In this document: piece after piece, positions 1-6,849 of the stretch
Position numbering within the stretch: position 1 is the first letter of the stretch
Layout: each line of letters begins with the position of its first letter
Source: Opitutia bacterium
GTDB lineage: Bacteria; Verrucomicrobiota; Verrucomicrobiia; Opitutales; UBA953
NCBI GenBank assembly: GCA_003569245.1
Contig: BGOM01000019.1
Span: forward strand, 1-64,000
Length of the DNA stretch: 64,000 bases
Direction of reading: 5' to 3'
The notes under the pieces: model-generated
Seen by the model: the letters and a program-made list of their open reading frames with translations, nothing else
What the model was told of the DNA's origin: nothing
The model's database searches: none
Program-made: the position numbers and the translations under genes

Positions 1-599
1 TCGACCTCACCCGGGATCCCGGCCAGACCGAGCCGCTCCAGTCCCGGCTGCCTGAATTAGCCCGGGAACTGACCGCTGCGGTGACCGCCTGGCGTCTGGA
101 GATGAATCTCGGCACGGGCAACAAGGGCAAGGGGACCGGCCCCGGCGGGGTCGACCCGCGTCCCTTGGGGATCGGCTACCGGGAATTCCCGATCACGATG
201 CTGCCCGCCCGCGACGGGGCGCCCCTGGGCGAGATGCGACGCAGCGCCCAAGCCCCGAATTGCTCCTACTTCGTGAACTGGCGGAAGACCTCCGACGCCG
301 CCGTCTGGAATGTCGAGGTGATGACGGCGGGTACCTATGTCGTGACGCTCGATTACACCTGCCCGGCGGCCGATGTCGGGTCGACGCTCGAACTTCGCGT
401 CGGCGAGCGGGTGCTGCGCGGCAAGGTCACCGAAGCCTGGGACCCCGCCCTGCTCACCGATCAGGACGTCGTCCCGCGGACGACTCATGGCGAATCGCTG
501 ATGAAGCCGTTCCGGACGATGACCCTGGGCGAGATCGAGCTCGAACCTGGCCGCGCCACGCTGCAGCTCAGCGCCCCCGAGATCCCGGGAAGAGCGTGA
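1..599 (+). CDS. Sulfatase, C-terminal part (5' end outside window; probable frameshift at the end)
   Basis: The frame is open from the first bases and runs to the TGA at 597-599, so the start lies upstream of the window. The first visible residues (DPGQTEPLQSRLPELARELT) are the usual tail of a secreted sulfatase, where the released-product summary loop is followed by a helix. After that comes a region of about 150 residues rich in beta strands (YVVTLDYTCPA, LELRVGERVLRG, LGEIELEPGRATLQL), resembling the carbohydrate-binding-like module that ends many PVC sulfatases. The catalytic cysteine domain is not in the window. The frame stops after APEIPGRA, but the next frame continues as GKSVMDLRRVTITLK to a stop at 634. 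That is the ending expected for this family, so one G is probably missing from the run at 587-589. Substrate unknown. Confidence 0.75.
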   Translation, partial: DLTRDPGQTEPLQSRLPELARELTAAVTAWRLEMNLGTGNKGKGTGPGGVDPRPLGIGYREFPITMLPARDGAPLGEMRRSAQAPNCSYFVNWRKTSDAAVWNVEVMTAGTYVVTLDYTCPAADVGSTLELRVGERVLRGKVTEAWDPALLTDQDVVPRTTHGESLMKPFRTMTLGEIELEPGRATLQLSAPEIPGRA

Positions 600-662
600 T
601 GGACCTGCGCCGCGTGACGATCACCCTGAAGTAGGCCGTCGCCCGCCTGGCCCGGGCACAAA

Positions 663-686
663 AAAGCCCCCGAGGCCGGGGGCTTT
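663..686. terminator. Bidirectional intrinsic terminator
   Basis: Perfect 9-bp inverted repeat AAAGCCCCC / GGGGGCTTT with a 6-base loop lies between two converging genes. Read on the minus strand the stem is followed by a run of six T, a textbook terminator for the DoxX-like gene. On the plus strand it can stop transcription of the sulfatase. Confidence 0.85.
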
Positions 687-704
687 CGACGGACGGAGGT
701 TGGC

Positions 705-1184
705 TTACTTGCCGCCGCAGCAACCTCCAGTCGGGGCCGACTGGTCCGAGGAGCAGCAGCCGGAACCTTCCTTGCTGCAGCAACAGGAACCGCAACGACC
801 GGAGCCGCAGCACGCGAGACAGCAGAAGCCCTTGCGACCGGCCCAGGCGAGGAAGACGGTGGCAACAATCATGCCAATGACGGCCGGATCCTTGATGCCG
901 CCGAAGAAGAACTGATGAACACAGGCGATATTAACGGTGATGGCGCCGGTGACGACCAACCCCCAGTTACGCACACACGGAACGACGAGCAGGAGGCCGC
1001 CGACAATCTCAAGGATCTTGATGAACTTAAGATAACCGGAGCCTTTCATCGCGTCGATGAAGTTAGCAGCCGGAGTGCCGGCCGGGGGCGGAGGAATCGG
1101 CTGCCACTCGAAGAAGAAGTTCAGGCCAGCGAAGACGAAGAAGAGACCTAGGAGGGCCCCGACGATATTGGTGAGGAGTTTCAT
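705..1184 (-). CDS. DoxX-like membrane protein with cysteine-rich C-terminal tail
   Basis: A protein of 159 residues with four predicted membrane segments (about 4-25, 51-70, 74-94 and 101-117), the layout of the small DoxX/DoxD-like inner-membrane family linked to redox and thiol chemistry. The unusual part is the tail after the last membrane segment: residues 119-159 hold twelve cysteines, mostly in pairs or a triplet (121/122, 125/126, 131, 134-136, 143/144, 155/156), with Gly and Ser between them. This could bind metal or serve as a thiol reservoir; I know no standard DoxX domain with it. It is the last gene of a leftward group after pirin and the CDGSH protein, and ends just before a strong terminator. 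Function is inferred only at family level. Confidence 0.8.
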   Translation of the reverse strand: MKLLTNIVGALLGLFFVFAGLNFFFEWQPIPPPPAGTPAANFIDAMKGSGYLKFIKILEIVGGLLLVVPCVRNWGLVVTGAITVNIACVHQFFFGGIKDPAVIGMIVATVFLAWAGRKGFCCLACCGSGRCGSCCCSKEGSGCCSSDQSAPTGGCCGGK

Positions 1185-1230
1185 AGCACCAATAGATTAG
1201 CCCAAATGACGGGACTTGAAAGGGCTAACT

Positions 1231-1470
1231 TCAGAGGGCCTTGTGGCCTCCATCGCAGAGCGCGCCCTTCTTGGAGTGCTTGCAGGCGCAGAAATAGACC
1301 ATGCCGGCGGCTTCGGCCTTGTAGGGCACCGGCGTAAAGGCGGAACCCTTGTGGGCGCCGTCGCAGAACGGCTGGGTTTTGCTGTGGCCGCAGGAGCACC
1401 AGTAATAGGTCTTTCCGGCTTCGACGAGGACGGGGAGCGGGGATTTCTGAGGGATGTGGGGGGTGGGCAT
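1231..1470 (-). CDS. Double CDGSH-type iron-sulfur protein
   Basis: A small soluble protein of 79 residues with two CDGSH iron-sulfur motifs: C25-S-C27...PFCDGAH (C36, H40) and C61-A-C63...ALCDGGH (C72, H76). Each 3Cys-1His set is the known ligand set of a redox-active, labile [2Fe-2S] cluster, so this should carry two clusters on one chain. No signal peptide, so it is cytoplasmic. It lies between the pirin gene and the DoxX-like gene on the same strand, with only 46 bases to DoxX, suggesting a shared redox or iron-related transcript. Family assignment is firm; the partner protein is unknown. Confidence 0.92.
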   Translation of the reverse strand: MPTPHIPQKSPLPVLVEAGKTYYWCSCGHSKTQPFCDGAHKGSAFTPVPYKAEAAGMVYFCACKHSKKGALCDGGHKAL

Positions 1471-1501
1471 GAGGATAGAAGATGAAAGTGCAGGGATGAC
1501 T

Positions 1502-1529
1502 GAGTACCGATTACGGAGTACTGATTAAA
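1502..1529. repeat. Four-copy heptamer tandem repeat
   Basis: Four consecutive 7-base units follow the pattern G-A-(G/T)-T-A-C-N: gagtacc, gattacg, gagtact and gattaaa (the last degenerate). The repeat lies in the AT-richer gap between the pirin stop and the CDGSH start and would fall in the leader of the minus-strand CDGSH gene. It resembles the short heptameric tandem repeats that are scattered between genes in some bacterial genomes. Confidence 0.6.
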
Positions 1530-1572
1530 AATAGCAGCAATTAGGGATTGAGCAGCGGGTGAAAGGGAAAGG

Positions 1573-2274
1573 TCAGGCGAGGTCGAAGAGCAGGGCTTCG
1601 ACGGGGCCGGCGGACTTGAACTCGAAGACGCCGGCGTCCTCGGAACTGACCGCATCGCCCGGGGCGAGCGCGACGTCACCGACGCGGACGTCGCCTTCGA
1701 TCAGCTGGAACCAAAGGCCGCGACCGGCGGCGAGGGTGTGCGCGACGCGCGTGGCGGCCGGCGCCTTGACCCGGTAGACGGAGGCGTCCTGACTGATGTG
1801 CGCGGAGCCTTCGCGACCATCCTGGGAGACGATCAGGACCTTGGTGGCATCGCGCTGGTCCGGCGAGGGCGTCCACTCGGCGTAGCGCGGCTTGAGGCCG
1901 CCGCGATCCGGAAGGATCCAGACTTGCAGAAGGTGGAGCGGTTCGGTCGCCGAGGGATTGACCTCGCTATGCCGGACGCCGGTGCCGGCGCTCATCACCT
2001 GGATCTGCCCGGGGCGGACCTGGGCGTGATTGCCGAGGCTGTCCCGATGCTCGATAGCGCCCTTGAGCACATAACTGAAGATCTCCATGTCCCGATGCGG
2101 GTGCATCGGAAAACCAACCCCGGGGGCGATGATGTCCTGGTTGATCACCCGCAGGGAACGGAAGCCCATGTGCCTCGGGTCATGGTAGTCGGCGAAGCTG
2201 AAGGAATGCCAGGTGCGCAGCCAGCCATGGTCGGCATGGCCGCGTTCGTGGGAGCGGCGGACGGTCAAGTTCAC
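1573..2274 (-). CDS. Pirin family protein
   Basis: Bicupin pirin of 234 residues from a GTG start at 2274-2272. This start is preferred because the protein then begins MNLTVRRSHERGHADHG, which matches the N-terminus of the family; an in-frame extension to 2346 exists but is not conserved-looking. The N-terminal cupin has the metal ligands expected for pirin, H58 and H60 (MHPHRD), H102 and E104 (RHSE). Many bacterial pirins are iron-dependent and some have quercetinase activity; others act in redox regulation, so the reaction here is not assigned. It is the first gene of a leftward group with the CDGSH and DoxX-like genes, with a 102-base gap before CDGSH. Confidence 0.9.
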   Translation of the reverse strand: MNLTVRRSHERGHADHGWLRTWHSFSFADYHDPRHMGFRSLRVINQDIIAPGVGFPMHPHRDMEIFSYVLKGAIEHRDSLGNHAQVRPGQIQVMSAGTGVRHSEVNPSATEPLHLLQVWILPDRGGLKPRYAEWTPSPDQRDATKVLIVSQDGREGSAHISQDASVYRVKAPAATRVAHTLAAGRGLWFQLIEGDVRVGDVALAPGDAVSSEDAGVFEFKSAGPVEALLFDLA

Positions 2275-2393
2275 GCCATGCAGGATGGCCCCGAATGACC
2301 ATAAGTCCAATTTTTGCCCCAAAAAGCACTTCCCGGCCCCGAGCAATTTGGGTTGAACTCCGGCGTCGGATTGGTTCTGCTCAAATCTCGTGT

Positions 2394-2470
2394 CGGGCTG
2401 TGGCTCAATCTGGTAGAGCGCTGCTTTCGGGTAGCAGAGGCTGAGAGTTCAAATCTCTCCAGCCCGACCA
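2394..2470 (+). tRNA. tRNA-Pro (anticodon CGG)
   Basis: Full cloverleaf of 77 bases. Acceptor arm CGGGCTG pairs with CAGCCCG; D arm GCTC/GAGC with AATCTGGTA loop; anticodon stem CTGCT/AGCAG enclosing TTCGGGT, giving anticodon CGG; T arm GAGAG/CTCTC with TTCAAAT loop. Discriminator A and an encoded CCA at 2468-2470. It sits at the junction between the leftward redox genes and the long rightward glycan locus. Confidence 0.96.
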
Positions 2471-2478
2471 ATTTAAAA

Positions 2479-2509
2479 GACCCCGGGGCGATTCATTCGC
2501 CCCGGGGTC
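2479..2509 (+). terminator. Hairpin downstream of tRNA-Pro, probable terminator
   Basis: Perfect 13-bp stem (GACCCCGGGGCGA / TCGCCCCGGGGTC) with loop TTCAT begins 9 bases after the tRNA CCA end. There is no T run after it, so termination is inferred from position and stability. Confidence 0.65.
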
Positions 2510-2587
2510 CCTGATTTACCACCGGTCTCGCCGGGAGAAACGGTTTGTCAGCCCGACCCCGTTCGGCGGTAATGCGCCCTACCCCCG

Positions 2588-5047
2588 ATGCGCCTGCTCT
2601 TACTGCTTTGCACCTTGGTCGGCCTACAGGCCGCGCCCCCGGACATCGACTTCGCCGGACCCGCCCCCGGCCAGGCTAAGTCCCGCGCGCAAGGCGACCT
2701 CTTCTTGCTGGAGAACGAGGTGCTCTCGGCCTCCTGGGAGCTCCGCCGCGGGCGTCTCCACCCGATGAAAATCGCGGACAAAATCAGCGGCACCCAGGTC
2801 GACCAGCGCGGCGCCGAGCTCTTCCGCCTGTCGACGACCCCGGTGGCGACGGGCGACGGCACCTACCAGGTAGAGATCGATCTCGAGGATACCCGCGTGG
2901 TCGTCCGCGCCGGCCCTAACGGGAAATCCCTGCAGGAGATCGCCTCCTTTCCCCGCGCTGATTTCCCGGGTGACCCCAAGTTGCTCCGGGTGGGCAAGAT
3001 GAACCTCAAGGCCCAGGCCAAGGATCACTCCGGCGAGGCCGGCGCCGTGGGTGAAGGTCGCATCCTCGAAATCAACCCGGCGCCCGCGGGCAAGACGAGC
3101 TTCGGCTTCCAAGGGCCCGCCCACCGGGCCGTCGTCAGCGAACTGCCCTGGCCCCAAGGAGTCCGCAGCCTTTCCGCGCGCATCGATCGCGGCACCGACT
3201 CCGCCCTGTCGTGGTCGCCGGCCGTGGCCCTCGTCTGGGATGACGGTAAGACCTTCCTGCTGATCGGCGTCCGCGACAAGCGGGGGACGTTTAACGTGAC
3301 GACCGCGGCGGGCGAACGCATGACCTCGCCGAAGTTCACGCCGTTCCCCGCGGGCGACCTGCCGGCTTCCGCTTTCAGCGTCGTGGGCGAGGTGCGCCGA
3401 CTTCCCCTCAAGGACGGTCAGGCCTTGGAGGCCGATCTCGCCTCGGGACGCGGCGTGAAGGCCCGCTGGCGGGCCGAATTGCGCGACGGGTCCCACTACT
3501 TCCGGCAGACGATCCTCCTGGCGGCCGAAGGCCAGACCTATGAGCTCCATGGCGTCGAGTTCGCCGATGTACGTGCGCCGGGCCTGAAACAGGTCGGCTC
3601 CTGTCCGGGCAGCCCGCTCGCCGGTGCCGGCCTCTTCGCGGGGGTCGAGATGCCCGGATCGGCCAACCTCGTCACCCCGGCCGGCGGCCGGTCCGCCTTC
3701 AGTTGTTCGCTGACGCTCTCCGCGGAGCAGTCCTACGACTTCGGCACGGTCACCGGCCTCGCCCCGGCCGGCCAGCTCCGGCGCTCGTTCCTGCGCTACC
3801 TCGAGCGCGAGCGCGCCCGCCCCAGCAGCCCCTTCCTGCATTACAACTGCTGGTATGACCTCGGGTTCGGCGTCGACGAACCGCGGATGCTCGACGTGGT
3901 CCGGGCCTTCGACACGGAGCTCGTGAAGAAACGGGGCGTACCCGTGCTCTCCTACCTCGTCGACGATGGCTGGGACCAGCCCTCCAAGGGCCTCTGGGTG
4001 GAGCACGAAAAGAAATTCCCCGGCGGCTTCGCCGCGACCAAGGCCAAGATGGATGCGCTGGGCGCCCACCTGGGCATCTGGATCTCGCCGCTGGGCGGTT
4101 ACGGCGGCGACAAGGAACGCACCGCCCAGGCGCAGAAACAGGGGCTCATCCCGGCCGAGGCCAAACTCGACCTCTCCTATCCCAAATACAAGCAATGGTT
4201 CGTCGATCGTTGCCGGCAACTCATGCGCGAGGGCGGCGTCAACGCCTTCAAGTGGGACCGCGCCGGGGACGGCGTGAGCCCGCACTTCATGGCCTTGCTC
4301 GACGTCGCCCGCCAGCTACGCAAGGACGACCCGGCGGTGTTCATCAACGTGACGGTCGGGACCTGGCCCTCGCCTTTCTGGCTCAACCACGTCGACTCGA
4401 CGTGGCGGATGCACAGCGCCGACGTCGGCTGGACCGGTAAGGGCGACGATCGCGAGAAGTGGCTGACGTTCCGCGACGGCTACGCGCACAAGCTCTTCGT
4501 CCAGGCCGCCCCGCTCTACCCGCTCAACTCCGCGATGCACCACGGGGTCGTCCATGGCCGCGCCTTCCAGGGCGACAAGGTGGGCAAGGCGGGCAACGAC
4601 CTGAAGAACGAGGTGCGCTCCTACTTCGCCAACGGCGCCTCGCTCCAGGAGCTCTACCTCACCCCGTCGATGATGACGGCGACGGCCTGGGACCACGTGG
4701 CGGCCGCCGCGAAGTGGGCCCACGCCCACGCCGACGTCCTCCGCGACGCCCACTGGGTCGGCGGCGACCCACTGAAGCTCGAGCCTTACGGCTATGCGGC
4801 CTGGAACCCCCGCCAGGCGACCTTGATGTTGCGCAACCCGGACGACCAGCCGCGGACCATCGAACTGGACGCCGACGAGGTCTTCGACCTGCCGCGGGCC
4901 ACGCGTACGGCGACGCCGGCCTTCGACCTGCGTTCCCCCTACGCCGACCAGCGTTTGCGCGAGCTCAAGCTCGCCGCCGGCACCAAGGCCACCGTGACGC
5001 TGCAGCCCTTCGAGGTGCTGGTCTTCGACACGGATTCCGCCCGCTGA
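2588..5047 (+). CDS. Secreted alpha-galactosidase-like glycoside hydrolase (GH36-type, clan GH-D)
   Basis: A protein of 819 residues with a Sec signal peptide (MRLLLLLCTLVGLQAAPP). The first 400 residues look like the beta-rich domain that precedes the barrel in GH36-type enzymes. The TIM barrel starts near residue 415 (FLHYNCWYDLG) and carries VDDGW at 458-462 and FKWD with D557, which matches the K-(Y/W)-D nucleophile strand of clan GH-D alpha-galactosidases. The general acid was not identified with certainty. A short beta domain follows (TLMLRNPDDQPRTIELD). It should cleave alpha-linked galactose or a related sugar outside the cytoplasm, but related proteins have varied substrates. It heads the long rightward run, and its stop is 4 bases before the TauE-like gene. 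Confidence 0.75.
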   Translation: MRLLLLLCTLVGLQAAPPDIDFAGPAPGQAKSRAQGDLFLLENEVLSASWELRRGRLHPMKIADKISGTQVDQRGAELFRLSTTPVATGDGTYQVEIDLEDTRVVVRAGPNGKSLQEIASFPRADFPGDPKLLRVGKMNLKAQAKDHSGEAGAVGEGRILEINPAPAGKTSFGFQGPAHRAVVSELPWPQGVRSLSARIDRGTDSALSWSPAVALVWDDGKTFLLIGVRDKRGTFNVTTAAGERMTSPKFTPFPAGDLPASAFSVVGEVRRLPLKDGQALEADLASGRGVKARWRAELRDGSHYFRQTILLAAEGQTYELHGVEFADVRAPGLKQVGSCPGSPLAGAGLFAGVEMPGSANLVTPAGGRSAFSCSLTLSAEQSYDFGTVTGLAPAGQLRRSFLRYLERERARPSSPFLHYNCWYDLGFGVDEPRMLDVVRAFDTELVKKRGVPVLSYLVDDGWDQPSKGLWVEHEKKFPGGFAATKAKMDALGAHLGIWISPLGGYGGDKERTAQAQKQGLIPAEAKLDLSYPKYKQWFVDRCRQLMREGGVNAFKWDRAGDGVSPHFMALLDVARQLRKDDPAVFINVTVGTWPSPFWLNHVDSTWRMHSADVGWTGKGDDREKWLTFRDGYAHKLFVQAAPLYPLNSAMHHGVVHGRAFQGDKVGKAGNDLKNEVRSYFANGASLQELYLTPSMMTATAWDHVAAAAKWAHAHADVLRDAHWVGGDPLKLEPYGYAAWNPRQATLMLRNPDDQPRTIELDADEVFDLPRATRTATPAFDLRSPYADQRLRELKLAAGTKATVTLQPFEVLVFDTDSAR

Positions 5048-5051
5048 GACC

Positions 5052-5819
5052 GTGGACTGGCTCGCCGGCCACACCTTGCTGCCCGCCGACGGGTGGATTC
5101 TCCTGCTGGCCTTGCTGGGCGCGGCCTGCATCGGTCTTTCCAAGGCCGGACTAGCGGGGACCGCCACCCTCAACGTGGTCCTCATGGCCAAGATCTTCGG
5201 GGCGAAGGCCTCCGTCGGCCTGGTGCTACCGCTGCTGATCGTGGCCGACCTGCTGGGCTACCTCATCAACCGCCAGGGCGGGAGCTGGCGACGGATCCTC
5301 CCGATGATCCCGCCCGCGATCGCCGGCGTCGTGCTCGGCTGGTGGTTGCTCGACCGCATCGATAATAACGTGGCCCGGGTGACGATCGGTTGGATCATCC
5401 TGAGCCTGCTGGGCTTCAACCTCGTGCTTCGGGCCAAGCGCGCGGAACTGCTCGAACTGACCCGTCATCGGACTTTTTCCTGGGGCATGGGCTTCCTCTC
5501 CGGCACGGTGACGATGCTGGCTAACGCGGCCGGGCCGGTGATGACGGTCTTCCTGCTCTCACAACGGCTCGAGAAGCAGGAACACCTCGGGGTCTTCTGC
5601 CGGTTCTTCCTCTTCATCAACCTCTTCAAACTGCCGTTCAGCCAGAACGCCGGCATCATCACCGCGTCTTCGCTCTGGACGAACCTTGTGCTCCTACCCG
5701 GGGTCCTGCTGGGCGTCCTGCTCGGCTGGCAGATCCTCAAACGCATCAAGCAGGACGCCTTCGAAGGGGTCCTGGCCTGGCTGACGGCCTTCGCAGCGGT
5801 CTGGCTGATCGTCGGTTAA
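5052..5819 (+). CDS. TauE/SafE family anion exporter
   Basis: Integral membrane protein of 255 residues, GTG start 4 bases after the preceding stop. About eight hydrophobic segments are visible in two halves, each opening with the family's Gly-rich signature (AACIGLSKAGLAGTA near residue 25 and GFLSGTVTMLANAAGPVM near residue 150). TauE/SafE proteins move sulfite, sulfoacetate or other organosulfur anions; the substrate cannot be read from sequence. Coupling to a glycoside hydrolase in a region full of sulfatases makes export of a sulfur anion released during glycan breakdown a reasonable inference. Confidence 0.88.
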   Translation: MDWLAGHTLLPADGWILLLALLGAACIGLSKAGLAGTATLNVVLMAKIFGAKASVGLVLPLLIVADLLGYLINRQGGSWRRILPMIPPAIAGVVLGWWLLDRIDNNVARVTIGWIILSLLGFNLVLRAKRAELLELTRHRTFSWGMGFLSGTVTMLANAAGPVMTVFLLSQRLEKQEHLGVFCRFFLFINLFKLPFSQNAGIITASSLWTNLVLLPGVLLGVLLGWQILKRIKQDAFEGVLAWLTAFAAVWLIVG

Positions 5820-5865
5820 GGCAGATTGGGGTGGAACGCGGGCCGTGTTCGGCTATCCCAAGGTC

Positions 5866-6849
5866 ATGCCCCTGAACCCCGCCCGACTCCTGCTGCTCAC
5901 CGCCTGCGGCGCGCTCCTCGCCGCCGAGCCGAACACCCCCAAGGCCAAGCCGTCCGAACCCACGGTCTTCCTGACGGCCGAGGCCGCCGGCCCGGCCTTC
6001 CTGCTCCAAGGCGAGTTCACGACCGCCGGCCACGGGGCGAACATCATCGCCCTCGGCGGCGACCAATACCGCTTGGTCCTTTTCGCGGGCGGTCTGCCCG
6101 GCGACGGCTGGGACCGCTCGCCGCGCGTGGAGATGGAAGGTAAGTCAGACGGCGCCAAGGTGTCTTTCGCCCCGAAGTCCGGCGAGGCCCGCGCCACGCT
6201 GGCCGACGGTACGCTGACCGTGACGCGCCCCGGGGCCGACCCTCTCGCGTTCCGGCGGGTCGTGCGGCACAGCCCGACCGAAGGCGCGCCCCCGCCCGCC
6301 GGCGCCAAGGTGCTCTTCGACGGCAAGGATGCCTCCGCCTGGAAGGACGGCAAGATCGACGAACGCGGCTTCCTGCGTTGCGGGACGACCTCCAAGGAGA
6401 CTTTCCGCGACTACACGTTGCACCTCGAGTTCCTCCTGCCGTTCAAGCCCTATGCCCGCGGCCAGGGCCGCGCCAACAGCGGCGTCTACCACCAGGACCG
6501 CTACGAGGTGCAGGTCCTCGACAGCTTCGGCCTCAAGGGCGAGAACAACGAGTGCGGCGGCATCTACACCATCTCCGCGCCCAAGCTCAACCTGTGCTAC
6601 CCGCCCTTGCAGTGGCAGACCTACGACGTCGAGTTCACCGCGGCGCGCTTCGACGCCCAAGGCCAGCGGACCGCCCCGGCCCGCATCACCGTCCGCCACA
6701 ACGGCGTCCTGATCCAGGACGACGTCGCCCTGCCGCGCACCACCACCAGCAGCGGGATCAAGACGATCACCGACACCCCGGGCCCCTTCCAGCTCCAGGA
6801 GCACGGCAACCCGGTCTATTACCGCAACATCTGGGTCGTCGCGAAGTGA
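5866..6849 (+). CDS. Secreted 3-keto-disaccharide hydrolase domain (DUF1080) protein
   Basis: 327 residues from the ATG at 5866, chosen because MPLNPARLLLLTACGALLAAE is a clean signal peptide; a GTG at 5845 would add seven residues. Residues 25-130 form a small N-terminal beta domain. The DUF1080 (PF06439) domain fills the rest: VLFDGKDASAWKDG near 143, then GRANSGVYHQDRYEVQVLDS and ENNECGGIY, the strands with acidic residues typical of the family's concanavalin-like fold. Members act on 3-keto-glycosides, cleaving the bond after an oxidoreductase has oxidised C3. The stop overlaps the GTG start of the next sulfatase, so the two are translationally coupled. Confidence 0.87.
   Translation: MPLNPARLLLLTACGALLAAEPNTPKAKPSEPTVFLTAEAAGPAFLLQGEFTTAGHGANIIALGGDQYRLVLFAGGLPGDGWDRSPRVEMEGKSDGAKVSFAPKSGEARATLADGTLTVTRPGADPLAFRRVVRHSPTEGAPPPAGAKVLFDGKDASAWKDGKIDERGFLRCGTTSKETFRDYTLHLEFLLPFKPYARGQGRANSGVYHQDRYEVQVLDSFGLKGENNECGGIYTISAPKLNLCYPPLQWQTYDVEFTAARFDAQGQRTAPARITVRHNGVLIQDDVALPRTTTSSGIKTITDTPGPFQLQEHGNPVYYRNIWVVAK

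Noticed and set aside
2271-2471. Minus-strand ORF of 66 residues (starts MVGLERFELSASATRKQRST)
   Set aside because: It is the antisense of the tRNA-Pro gene, a well-known false protein prediction.
6378-6845. N-terminal extension of the 6.8-kb sulfatase frame
   Set aside because: The extension is Arg/Pro-rich and overlaps the DUF1080 coding sequence; the signal peptide begins at GTG 6846.
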